From Nannochloropsis oceanica (taxonomy: Eukaryota > Sar > Eustigmatophyceae > Eustigmatales > Monodopsidaceae): a stretch of DNA of 64,000 bases. The position numbers and the translations under genes were made by a program. Shown piece after piece: positions 25,310 through 34,954 of the stretch (its first letter is position 1; each line of letters opens with the position of its first letter). The notes under the pieces were generated by a model. The model had not been told where the DNA came from. It made no database searches and saw only the letters and a list, made by a program, of their open reading frames with translations. The stretch is from assembly GCA_004519485.1 (NCBI GenBank), contig CP038106.1, positions 693,501-757,500 on the forward strand. The letters run 5' to 3'.

Positions 25310-26144
25310 ATGCCTTTGCTCGCAGGCATAAGCACGGGCTTCCAGCGTCTCTCGAAATACTTGTCCAAAGCAGCACGGAAACGGCTGCCTTTAAGTCCGA
25401 AGCGGGCAGGTAAAGGGTTCTACAAGGGAAACAAGTGTGCCTCCACGGGGCGGGTCAACAGCATTGGTACGTGCATCGGAAGAATTGTTGGATGGAAGGC
25501 TACCAATGGATGAAAGGATAGGAGACACGTTGACTGTATGTGGCTCGCTTCCTTGAATTTGGGTCACTTTCAAATGCTTTCCTGCCCGGGAAGAGGGCGC
25601 GGTGTTCAAGCAGTAAGCGGGCGGAGACGCCTCTGCCACTATGCTTATCGGGTGCCGCATCTTCACGTGAGTCAAATGATCTGCACTGTTTTCAGGATGC
25701 ATGCAGAGCCCTTGTGCATATATTTAATCAATATTCATTCGCATACAAAAACACACATACAAACACATATAATATATAAATAATTTACATACTGAGACAT
25801 TTGTATTTATTTCTTCTATCTTCAATAGGTCGCTTCAAGCTAGATGAGCGCAAGAGAGTTGAGCTGAATGTCCCAGACCTGACCGGGTTCAAGGTACGTC
25901 AATCAAAGGACATGTGATACATGCGTATTTTGGGGTATAAGGCTGCCGCACGGGGTATGGACCTATAACCGTGACTAAGGAGCTATCCTTTTAATTTTGA
26001 TTTTATTTTAATCATGTTTATTTCTCTTTCTCACACCGCTACCAGCTGAAGCCCTATGTGGCCCCGACCGTTTTCAAGTACCCCGCCGATGCTGGCATCG
26101 CCTGGCCGCCGCTTACGAAGAAGCCCACATTGTTCGGCATATGA
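25310..26144 (+). CDS. MRPL41: Mitochondrial ribosomal protein mL41 (MRPL41/MRP-L27 family)
   Basis: Three exons, 25310-25466, 25829-25893 and 26046-26144, phases 1 and 0, giving 106 residues, the normal size for the family. It is a protein of the large subunit of the mitochondrial ribosome. Landmarks are KRAGKGFYKGNKCASTGRV in exon 1, VPDLTGFK at the end of exon 2 and LKPYVAPTVF opening exon 3, all typical of mL41. The basic N-terminus (FQRLSKYLSKAARKR) is suited to mitochondrial import. Intron 1 is 362 bp and contains an AT-rich stretch with CA repeats. The ATG lies in a CACCATG context. Confidence 0.9.
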
Positions 26145-26889
26145 CGAGGATGAAGAGGAATGCGAACAAGAAAACATCAAGAAAGAAAAACGAATGATTT
26201 CGAGCAGCACATAACAGACGAAGGTAGCTTCGAGAGATGCACGCATTCACACATGCAGTGTCGTCGACGATCTGAGTACTCTTTATTTGTTTATTTATTT
26301 ATTATTTTCCAAATTCTCATTTTCTTCCAGCAACGGTTGCAGCGGAGAAGATCTGCTTATGAGAACGAATAATCACTCGTCCGTGGTCGGTGTTAGATTT
26401 AGTTGGGCCTGTGGCATGGAGCCGTTGCCGCGTTGACGCTTGCTCCACCCGCAGGCCCATTTGTGATGGGAAACCCGTTCACTACTAGTCACCGAAAGCC
26501 GAGCATCTTCTTGTAAATGCTGGTATAGTGAGAATCATATCTAAGAGCGGCTTCTGTTGGTAGTGGAGGGGGAAATTTGAGCGCCCAGCCATCCACTGAC
26601 GTCACACAGCACTCCAGTACAGGAGGAGCAGCGGCAGCATCTGGACCATTGCGCGAATAACCCCCGATGCCGTTGTTGCTGCCCGCCGCACGCCCTGTAG
26701 CAACCCGACACTCGACTGCTCTCTCACCTTCCCGTTCTCACACTTATCTTCCCACTCCACCAAGTAAGACAGTCAGCACCAGGCCGTATTTTAACTTTAG
26801 GAGTACCAAGCCCCTCTGCTCCTTCGCCAACCTCCCCTTTCCTCATTATCAGACGCCAAACCCTAGTGTCAAACCAAAGCCCAAGCAAA
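26145..26889. other. Intergenic region between mL41 and DBR1, no gene seen
   Basis: About 745 bp between tandem genes. The first half is AT-rich and probably the mL41 3' UTR. The second half is C-rich and leads into DBR1. No supported ORF, tRNA or repeat. Confidence 0.55.
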
Positions 26890-28812
26890 ATGCAGCACCC
26901 AAACCTGCGCATCGTCGTGGAAGGATGCTGTCATGGGGAGCTTGACCAGATCTACGCCTCCATCGCCCGAATGGAACAAGAAAAAGGGCAGAAAATGGAC
27001 CTTCTCATTTGCTGCGGTGACTTCCAAGCGGTGCGCAATAAGGAAGACCTGAAGGCCATGAACGTCCCGAGTAAGTACCTGACCATGGCCTCCTTCCATC
27101 GGTATTACAGCGGAGAAGCCATCGCCCCGGTTTTGACCCTGTTCGTTGGCGGCAACCACGAGGCATCCAACCACTTGCAAGAGCTGTACTATGGCGGGTG
27201 GGTCGCCCCCAACATCTACTACCTTGGATGCTCTGGCGTGGTTTCTGTAGGCGGCGTACGCATCGCGGGCATCTCCGGCATTTATAATGGACGAGACTAC
27301 CGTCGTGGGCACTTCGAGACTCCGCCTTACTCTCCCAGCACTCTCCGTTCCATCTACCACGTCCGAGAATATGAAGTGTTCAAGCTTGCGCAACTCGCCG
27401 TGGGGACAAGCAATGACGGCACCGGGAGCGCCGCACCGGTCGACGTAATGCTTTCGCATGACTGGCCTCGTGGCATATATCACCATGGAAATTTACCACA
27501 GCTGCTGCGGACTAAGCCTTACTTCCGACAGGAATGTGAGACGAACACTTTGGGAAGTGAGGCTGGCGAGCTATTGCTCCAGCAACTTCAACCCTCTTTT
27601 TGGTTCGCGGGGCATCTACACTGTAAATTTGCTGCTGTTGTGCGTCATCCCCACCAGCTACAGCAGCAGCAGCAGCAGCGCATGACGAAGTTTTTGGCGC
27701 TGGATAAGTGTCTGCCGAACCGGGATTTTTTGCAGCTGGTGGAGGTGCCTCGCCCGAGGGACAATTGGGAGACACCGGTGCGATTAGAGTATGATTTGGA
27801 ATGGCTGGCGATATTGAGATCTACACATTCATTGTTAAGCAGAGCAGAGAGGGAGGTTGTGTTGCCGCAGGAGAGTAGGATGGTGTCGGGGGCAGATAAA
27901 GATTGGTGAGTTGGAGGAAGGAGGGAGGGAGGGAGGGAGGGAGGGAGGGAGGGAGGGAGGGAGAGATGAAGTATGAAGCGGGAAGAAATGTAAACGAGGC
28001 TCGTTCCACAAGCCCTTTCTCTTTCGACATTCGATTTTAAATGAATAAAAACATTTGTAATCGACCTCTTTTCGACGTCTTTCACTTTCCTCAGGGTTCG
28101 GCAACGCCTCACCGCCGCCTGCCAAGCCCGCGGACAAGACCCGGCCAAGCATGCCCTGGAAATCCCCCCTTCGTCCTTCGTTCGCACGGCGGCCGTCTAC
28201 AGCCCCTCCCATCCTGCTGCTGCTGCTGGAGATGGCACCTTGCGAGGAAGCCCTCAAACAGATGCCCTGCTCAAGCTTTTGGAGTTGAGCCATCGAGTCA
28301 CGATTCCGTACACACACACGCCTCCTCTGCCGCACCTTTCGATGCGTGGGCAGCAGCAGCAGCAGCAGGAGTCGCAGCAGCAGCAGCAGCAGCAGGAGGA
28401 GTCGCAGCAGCAGGAAGAAGAGCAGAAGCAGCCGAGAGGCGGGGATAGTCTCTTTTTCCTTGATCGCGGGGAGAAGGGTCGTGACCCGAATTCGATTGAG
28501 CTGGATGACGAGGATGGGGGGGATGCTGCGGGGGAGGAGGAAGAAGAGGAGTGCGATGATGAGGTCGCGATGAGATATAAGGCGCAGCAGCAGCAGCAGC
28601 CGCAAGGCAAGTCGGAGAATAAAGAGGAGGAGGACGTGATTGTGTTCAGAAGCGGGAGAAGCCCACCCGTAGCAGCTACTGTTCCTGCTACTGCTGCTAC
28701 TACTGCTACTGCTGCTGCTGCAGCAGCACCACAAGCGGGAACGGCCTCTTCGCCGGCGCTTCCCTTCCGACGTAAGCTCGTGCTGCCACCACCGTCAGCA
28801 TCGTCATCGTGA
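26890..28812 (+). CDS. DBR1: RNA lariat debranching enzyme
   Basis: Two exons, 26890-27905 and 28095-28812, joined in phase 2, give 577 residues. DBR1 hydrolyses the 2'-5' bond of excised intron lariats in the nucleus. The metallophosphoesterase motifs are in order: GCCHGELD, CGDFQAVRN, GGNHEASN, LSHDWPRG and GHLHCKF. The ALALDKCLPNR-like FLALDKCLPNRDFLQ segment and the second-exon SFVRT segment are typical of the DBR1 C-terminal domain. The tail is low complexity, with Gln, acidic and Ala runs, as in other DBR1 proteins. An upstream in-frame GTG at 26866 is not a credible start; the ATG at 26890 (AAAATGC) matches the family N-terminus. The intron (27906-28094) opens with a long (GGGA)n run. 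Confidence 0.95.
27922..27963 (+). repeat. (GGGA)n run at the 5' end of the DBR1 intron
   Basis: About ten GGGA units start some 16 bases after the splice donor of the DBR1 intron. It could form a G-quadruplex in the pre-mRNA or coding strand. Similar runs follow several other donors in this window. Confidence 0.9.
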
Positions 28813-29082
28813 GGAAAAGTTCCAAAAAACAAGTAGAGAAAAAAGGATGAAAAAAATGATTGAAAGAATGTCCATCCATCCATACAAAGCACGTTTTATT
28901 GATGGATCGAAATCGTCTGATCAGATTGCACTGTCGTGAAGTCGTTTGCTTGATTTTTTCTCGCACGCCCCATCTTCTGTACTATCGTCCTCCTCCCCTC
29001 CCTCTTTGCATGATAACCAAACCCACACCCCCTCCCCACTCCAAAATCCCACATCTGCTGCTCCTACCGCTGCAGCTCATTC

Positions 29083-30754
29083 TCAAGAATTCTTACTGTT
29101 CTTCATCAGGTTATACAACAAGCCAATCATCCCCAGCAGAATTACAATACAAATGATGTCGATGCACAGCTTATCTGACCGTCGCCCAACCTGCTGCAGG
29201 GTCGTCTTCATCTTTTTGTTCACGCGATCGAGGTGATCCTGGACATCGATGATTTTTTGCTCGAGGTTTTCGAGCATCACGTTGGTCGTTCGAACCCCCT
29301 AAGATAAGCATGCAGAGAGGGAGGGAGGGGGGGAGGGAGAAATGGGTATTTCAATTATGGTATACTTTCCTTCCTTCCCTTCCAACCCTACCCCCCCCCA
29401 TCCCTCACCTCATTCGCCCTCAGCGCTATATCTCTCAAGTCCTCCACGCCCCTCTCGATCTGATCGAGGTAATGTCTGTCCATATCCTTATCACGCTGTT
29501 GGATCTGTTGCAACTGCACACGGTGGTCTTCGGTCATGCCTGTGTTCATGGGCATCGCGCCTACGTAGGGAGAGAAGGTAGGAGGGAGGGGGGACGAAAA
29601 CGAGCTAATTGACATTCGAGAGTTGCCCGTTGAGGGAACCAATGCAAGAAAGACGCAGCTTCATAGAGACGTGGATTACGGCAATCCAAAGCAGAGAAAA
29701 TTAACGTACCCATCGGCCCTTGGAACGCCTCCGACTCCTCCATCGGCACGATCAGGCCTGCCATGTTATTCCCAGTGACATTTCCTTTCCGAATATAGCC
29801 GGCCAGAGAGACCTCCTTCAATTCTTGTACCTCCCTCAGCATCTGATTTACCACCTGCCCCCGCACCTCCAGCTCTTCCGGTGCAAATTTGCTCTGTATA
29901 TGCAAGCAAATTAAGGACGCAAAGCCAGAGTGAGAGCTCTATCGCGTGTGCTTCCACGTCACTCAATACCTGCACAGAAGCAGTCTCTCAGATTGTCACC
30001 ACCACAGTCATCTCTCCTCCTCCCTTTGCTTCCCCTTACCTTCCGCTTGTTCTTTTCCTTCGAAAACAATCGTTCCAATTCCTTGTAGTCCTCGTTCAAC
30101 TGCCGCAGGTACTCTCGGACTTGGGCATTGGAGGCGATGACTTCCTTGGGTTGCAGTTCTTGACCCGGCGTCTGATTCCTGGTCGTGGCTATGAGCTTTC
30201 GTACCTCCACAATGCGTGCTGTGATAAGGGTTATGGGGAGTTGCTGGAGGAATGAGCGGGTATTACATTTGATGGCATAATTTTGAGAGAGGAAGCAGTG
30301 CTTTAGCACTGCCCATCTGACTTTATTTTTTAGGGAGAGCCCGCGCACTTTGTGTAAGCAGCAAACAAAAAGTTCCGCATGTGCTACCATCCTATCCATA
30401 CGTAACCCCCCCCCCGCCTCCTTCCCTTTTATAAAACAATTTCATTCCCCCCCCTTCTCTTCCTTCTCGCTCTCTTCCTCCCGGCTTTTCCAGTCAAACG
30501 CACCGATCATGGTCTGCTTGACGTCCATGAACTTATCCACCTTGCCGCCCTCTTTGGCCTTCTTCACGACCTTGCCTCCCACTGCTTTCTGTAATTGGTG
30601 GGAATGTGGTTTGATGTGAGCAGGCGTACAAGGGGCAAGAGCAAACGAAGGATGTAGGAGCACTTTTAGAGCCCTGTGCTTTTTGCCAAACTACGGGACA
30701 TCGTACCTGAATGTCGTTGAGGACTGCAAGCAAAGTCTCGAGCTCTGCATCCAT
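29083..30754 (-). CDS. Qc-SNARE of the SYP7-like group
   Basis: Six exons on the minus strand: 30754-30707, 30588-30504, 30218-30040, 29893-29710, 29560-29409 and 29298-29083 (phases 0, 1, 0, 1, 0), giving 287 residues. SNAREs drive membrane fusion. The order is an N-terminal helical region, a SNARE motif (residues about 200-255) and a C-terminal anchor at 261-281 (CIDIICIVILLGMIGLLYNLM). The motif aligns without gaps to plant SYP71-type Qc-SNAREs, including RRSDKLCIDII before the anchor. Heptad layers -5 to -1 and +1 to +5 are hydrophobic. The zero-layer position, Gln in most Qc proteins, is Thr 221 here, just after the last splice junction. The tail is only six residues, so the protein is tail-anchored, probably at the ER or plasma membrane. 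The exon 2 donor is GTGCGT. Confidence 0.87.
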
Positions 30755-31145
30755 ATTAGATATGGTTGATCGATGATGTGGGTGCCGAGACCGCGTGAGA
30801 GTGGTGGTATCAGTGGAGCCTGTGTGATTTGTCGTTTGTGGGTGCTTTGGTAGATGAGGTATAAGAGTTGTTTGTCCTCGCTTCAGCTTTGGTCTCTGAC
30901 CCCGTAATCAATCATCTGCTAGCACGTAGTCTGACTCATGAATATGATAGGCGAGGGGATCGCCTGGCTCACAGGAAACAAAGAGAAAGTGTGGACATAT
31001 GGCAAGTCAAAAGCAACGATGGGCCCGACCGTCCTCTACTAGAAGTCCGCGAAGCCCCGCCGAAGGACATGCCCCAGCCTTCGTCTGCGCATTTATACCT
31101 GGCCACGCCGTCATTAAAGCTCTCCACGCACTCTACCACAGAAAT

Positions 31146-32051
31146 ATGGAGCCACTATCAATATCGACCCCGCCTTCTTTGCCTCGCAGCTCGGCCCAGC
31201 CTCCTCTAGCTTCTCCGCTAGACCTCGATGCACCATTGCCCCTGTGGAAGTCGTCACCTTCTGTGGCCCCCACGGACGACACGGCCGGCCGAACCTGCTT
31301 TTGCCGCCTCCTGATACGCCTCGAAATGAACTTTTCTACCATCCCAAATGGTCGGGATGAAAAGGACATGGTGCCGGTCATTGAACACGGGGACATGGAG
31401 TTCCTCCGCCTCTTTCGTTTCCTCCCCTACGGCGCCTTGACGGCCTCTCCCACTGCTGCGGCGACTGCCTCGACCACACTGCTGCATGGTCAGCGTCTAT
31501 CGATGTTGTTTGGCCCTGCCACCGATTTGACGCGTGCACAAGCTTTGTTGACGGCATGCCTGCGAGCCACCACCACAGGAGGTGAAGGCGCTGCCCTCCT
31601 CAACCTTTACACTGCCACGCGGCAGGTCTTGAGCTGTCGGGTTACTTCGCGAACATTGCTTAGACATGAGGCTATAAGTGACAGAAATAGGCACCCCAAT
31701 ATCAATCATTGCCTTTTTCTCATTACTCCGGTGTGCTTCTGGGCCTACTGCAAGCACCCGAAGCTCTTTGCTACCCTCCATCCTTTTTCACCCACGGCGC
31801 CGGAGCGACGCCCTGAGGACGTGGTCTATGACAGCCTTGGGAAGAGGAAACGACGACGCCGCCTACGACAACCAACAAAGCAGCAGCAAGAGCATCAGGA
31901 GGAGCAACAGGAGGAGCAGCAGCATCAGGAGGAGCAGCAGCATCAGGAGGAGCAGCAGCATCAGGAGGAGCAGCAGATAAAAGAAAAAGAGGCACCAACA
32001 AGCAGGAAGAAGAAAACCAAGCAGCGGCGACAGCAACAGCAGCGACATTAA
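31146..32051 (+). CDS. Hypothetical protein with Gln/Glu/His-rich tandem-repeat tail
   Basis: I do not recognise this protein. An open frame from 30999 has a second ATG at 31146; the later one has better context and is used here (301 residues). The middle (CRLLIRLEMNFST...EHGDMEFLRLFRFLPYG) looks like real, helical coding sequence with GC-rich third positions. The tail has tandem QQHQEE units and a basic end. Bases 31626-31754 have a changed composition with a pyrimidine-rich 3' part ending in GCAAG; removal would keep the frame, so this may be an intron with a weak GTCTTG donor. The gene is head to head with the SNARE gene. Existence is likely, function unknown. Confidence 0.5.
   Translation: MEPLSISTPPSLPRSSAQPPLASPLDLDAPLPLWKSSPSVAPTDDTAGRTCFCRLLIRLEMNFSTIPNGRDEKDMVPVIEHGDMEFLRLFRFLPYGALTASPTAAATASTTLLHGQRLSMLFGPATDLTRAQALLTACLRATTTGGEGAALLNLYTATRQVLSCRVTSRTLLRHEAISDRNRHPNINHCLFLITPVCFWAYCKHPKLFATLHPFSPTAPERRPEDVVYDSLGKRKRRRRLRQPTKQQQEHQEEQQEEQQHQEEQQHQEEQQHQEEQQIKEKEAPTSRKKKTKQRRQQQQRH
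31885..31976 (+). repeat. 18-bp tandem repeat (QQHQEE units)
   Basis: About five units of CAGCAGCATCAGGAGGAG or close variants, in frame in the hypothetical protein. The first units are degenerate and the last three almost identical, which suggests recent expansion at the 3' side. Confidence 0.85.
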
Positions 32052-33074
32052 CAGTTGACGTCTTATTTTTTTTGTACTTCACCGAAGGAGGGAGTTCCAC
32101 AGATTTCTATAAGCGGTATTCTTTCACTGACTGCGGATGAATTAGGAAATAGAAGGGAGAATCACAACAATTTTAAATCGCGCTAATCAGAAGCAGACCT
32201 TGGCAGAGTGGTTGTAAATAAGAAGACTTCTACCCCAGAAGTTACCAGAATGTATCAATAACTAAGAAAGGACGGCGCAAACTGTTCATGCTGCCTCTGA
32301 TTTATCTCTTTTGGACTGTGCTGTCTCTTCGCTTTCTCACCTCCTCGACTCTATTTCGCGTGAAAGCCAATTCCAAATCTGGATTTTTTTACTTTGTTTA
32401 CTTCTAAAACAACTCCTAGTATATTCCCCTTATGATTAATGTCCTTCCCTTCTCTTTTTTCTTCCAGGCTACCCCTTTGATATATTTACCGTGTCTCAAT
32501 TTTGGGAAACATATTGAATTTCTTAAATTATCATTGTTCGATCTTGGTCACTGTTGGCTGATGTTGTTTTCTGTTTTCGGAGAGCAACAAAATATATGGT
32601 ACCATTATGTACCGTGATGACGTGTTAGGTGCCAAAGTGTGGAAAATTACGAGTTCGAGTGTTTTTAAATTCATCAACCTCCTGTTATTATCACAATGCC
32701 CCGGGAAACCACTTAATGACGTCAAGGGCAAAAAAACAAGCTAGGTCATGTCATTTGTGGAATGGCTCAGGAGCAGTTTAAGTGTGCCATGGTAGGGGTC
32801 AGGAGGAGGGCTCTAGCCTCGGAGGTCCGAGCGGCTCGTATCCGCGGGGCAGTCGAACGTTTCATGAGCTTTCCCGGAAGTACTTGCACCTCCAAATCCG
32901 AGTGCACGTATGCAGCGAGCATGTGTCGCTCCCTCTACATGCCACCACATGCCTGTTTCTCACTTTTCCTCTTGTACAGCTTACCTTCGCAGACGCTCCC
33001 TTTCACCATCCTCGAGACATCAGCCACCAGCCCTCTTCTCGGCATCATCGGCACGCCCCATATCAACCTCAACC
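32052..33074. other. Long intergenic region, no gene seen
   Basis: About 1 kb between tandem plus-strand genes. The first 600 bases are AT-rich and may be a 3' UTR. The ORFs near 32762-33331 overlap the 5' UTR of the TMEM144-like gene and have no recognisable content. A tRNA A-box-like word at 32200-32212 has no B box after it. Confidence 0.55.
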
Positions 33075-34670
33075 ATGGCGGTCAGCGACACCGCCATCGG
33101 GTACCTGGCCATGCTCGTAGCGGCCCTGGGCTTCGGCTCCAATTTTCTGCCCGTCAAAAAGTAAATATACAAAGTGGGGATGAGGTAGTAGGCGTTTTGT
33201 GTTTGGCTGGCACCCTCAGAACTGCCTTCAGCCGGCTGAACACTGGAAATATCATCACAGCGCTAATCCAAGGAGACGAAGCAGGGGCGGCACAATTCAA
33301 GCCCGCCCTTTCCCTCTCTCCTCTTCCATGACCATACCCCCACCCTAACCTTCACCCCTTCCTCACACAGTTGCGAAACCGGAAATGGTATTGCATTCCA
33401 GTTCTTCTTCTGTTGGGCCGTCTGGTTGGCTGGACTCGGAGTGGGGGCCCATCGTGGCTTCCCTTCCACACCACCCTTAGCTCTCCTTGGCGGTGCTTTG
33501 TGGTGTACAGGCAACCTCCTGTCAGTCCCCGCCATTAAGCTCATGGGCTTAAGCCTCTCCCTCCTCATCTGGGGCATCAGTAATATGTGCGTGGGCTGGG
33601 CCTCGAGTACCTTTGGGATCTTGGGGGTGAAGGCGCAGCATGTTGCCAACCCTGCCTTAAATTATAGTGGAGCAGCCGTAGCGGTCCTGGCGCTGTTAGC
33701 CTACCTATTTGTTAAACCCACGCAGTCTCTTCGCGCCACAGGGGCACCTTTGTCCTCCTCCTCCTCCTCGTCGTCGTCTTCATCGTCCAAGCAGGGGTCA
33801 AATAGGATGTACGCTGGGAGAATGAGCCCGTCGCTTCGAAGTGGTCTGCTGGTGGAGGAGGAAGAGGAGGAGGGGGGAATGCACCGACTGGACGCAAGGG
33901 GAGGAGGAGCAGCTGGAGGCAACGGAGGGCGGGACGAGCATGGAGGTAGGGATGTAAGGAAGGACATATTGGGCTTCCCTTCTGTTGTGCTTTCTCTTAC
34001 CCTCCCCATCCCCTTCCATCTCCTTGCTTTTCCTTTTTGCCTTCCCACCGAGCTACTGATCACTGACGTATTACCTAATACCATTTCCGTCTCTTTCGTC
34101 GCGCCCAATACAGCTGACGTCTTTCTCCCTTCCCTCGTCGGCCCCCCCCGTTTCATTGCCGGTGTTGTCGCCGCTCTCACCGCCGGCCTGCTCTTCGGCT
34201 CTTCGTTTAATGCTAGCTACTACATCATGGACCATGCCTACATCCCGTCCTCGTCCTACTCCAAGTACCAAGACCTGGAAATGCTCGATTTTGTCTTCGC
34301 GCATTTCAATGGCATTTTCCTGACATCTTCCACCTACTTCCTTCTTGCCCTCCTTCTCCACCATCTGTCCTCCTGCAAGGAAAAAGCTGCCGCAAGAAGA
34401 CCTTTCACCCTCTATCCCGCTACCCTCCTCCCGGCGTTTGCCTCCGGCTTGCTTTGGGCCGTTGCGATGATTGCTTGGTTTGTGGCGAATCAGAAATTGA
34501 CCTCTTTATCTGTGACTTTTCCGATAATCACTTCGACACCGGGGCTGGTGGCCTCGATGTGGGGGGTGGTGGTGTTCGGGGAGATAAGAGGTAGGAGGAA
34601 TCTGTTCACCCTGGCCGGGGCCTTTGGATTAACTGTGACGAGTTGTTTGTTGATTGCTTTTTCGAAGTGA
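33075..34670 (+). CDS. TMEM144-family membrane transporter
   Basis: Three exons, 33075-33160, 33371-33945 and 34114-34670 (phases 2 and 1), give 405 residues. TMEM144 proteins are ten-helix membrane proteins related to carbohydrate and drug/metabolite transporters; the substrate is not established. The N-terminus AALGFGSNFLPVKN followed by ETGNGIAFQFFFC, then GNLLSVPAIKLMGLSLSLLIWG and WASSTFGILG, match the family. The second half repeats the fold with AGLLFGSSFN and ends VFGEIRGRRN...LLIAFSK. The cytoplasmic loop holds poly-Ser and acidic low complexity. The second intron is 168 bp, a multiple of three without stops, so retention gives a 461-residue protein; its pyrimidine-rich 3' half and ACAG acceptor make it a probable intron. 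Confidence 0.85.
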
Positions 34671-34954
34671 CCAGACGGTGGGTGGACGGGGGAGTACATA
34701 AATATGACCATGAATGAACGAGGGAACAAGGTGAATATGTGAAGACCGCTGGAGGGAGAAGTCACAAGAAAGGAGCGGATGGATGAGTGACAGCTATATA
34801 TATATATATATGTAAATGTTTTTTAGCACAAAGCAATTTGAAGTAAGAAATAGATAGCACCGTCATTTTGAACTCAACCGGAGAAATCTCTGCCCTCTTA
34901 AGGTTCTAAACACATTTTCCCTCTCTTATTCCTTTGGCACCTCTTCTCACCTAC

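Noticed and set aside
26866-26889. Eight-codon extension of DBR1
   Set aside because: It would start at GTG; the family start matches the ATG at 26890.
32200-32290. tRNA-like A box (TGGCAGAGTGG) in an intergenic region
   Set aside because: No B box (GGTTCGANTCC) follows within tRNA distance and no acceptor stem can be formed by eye.
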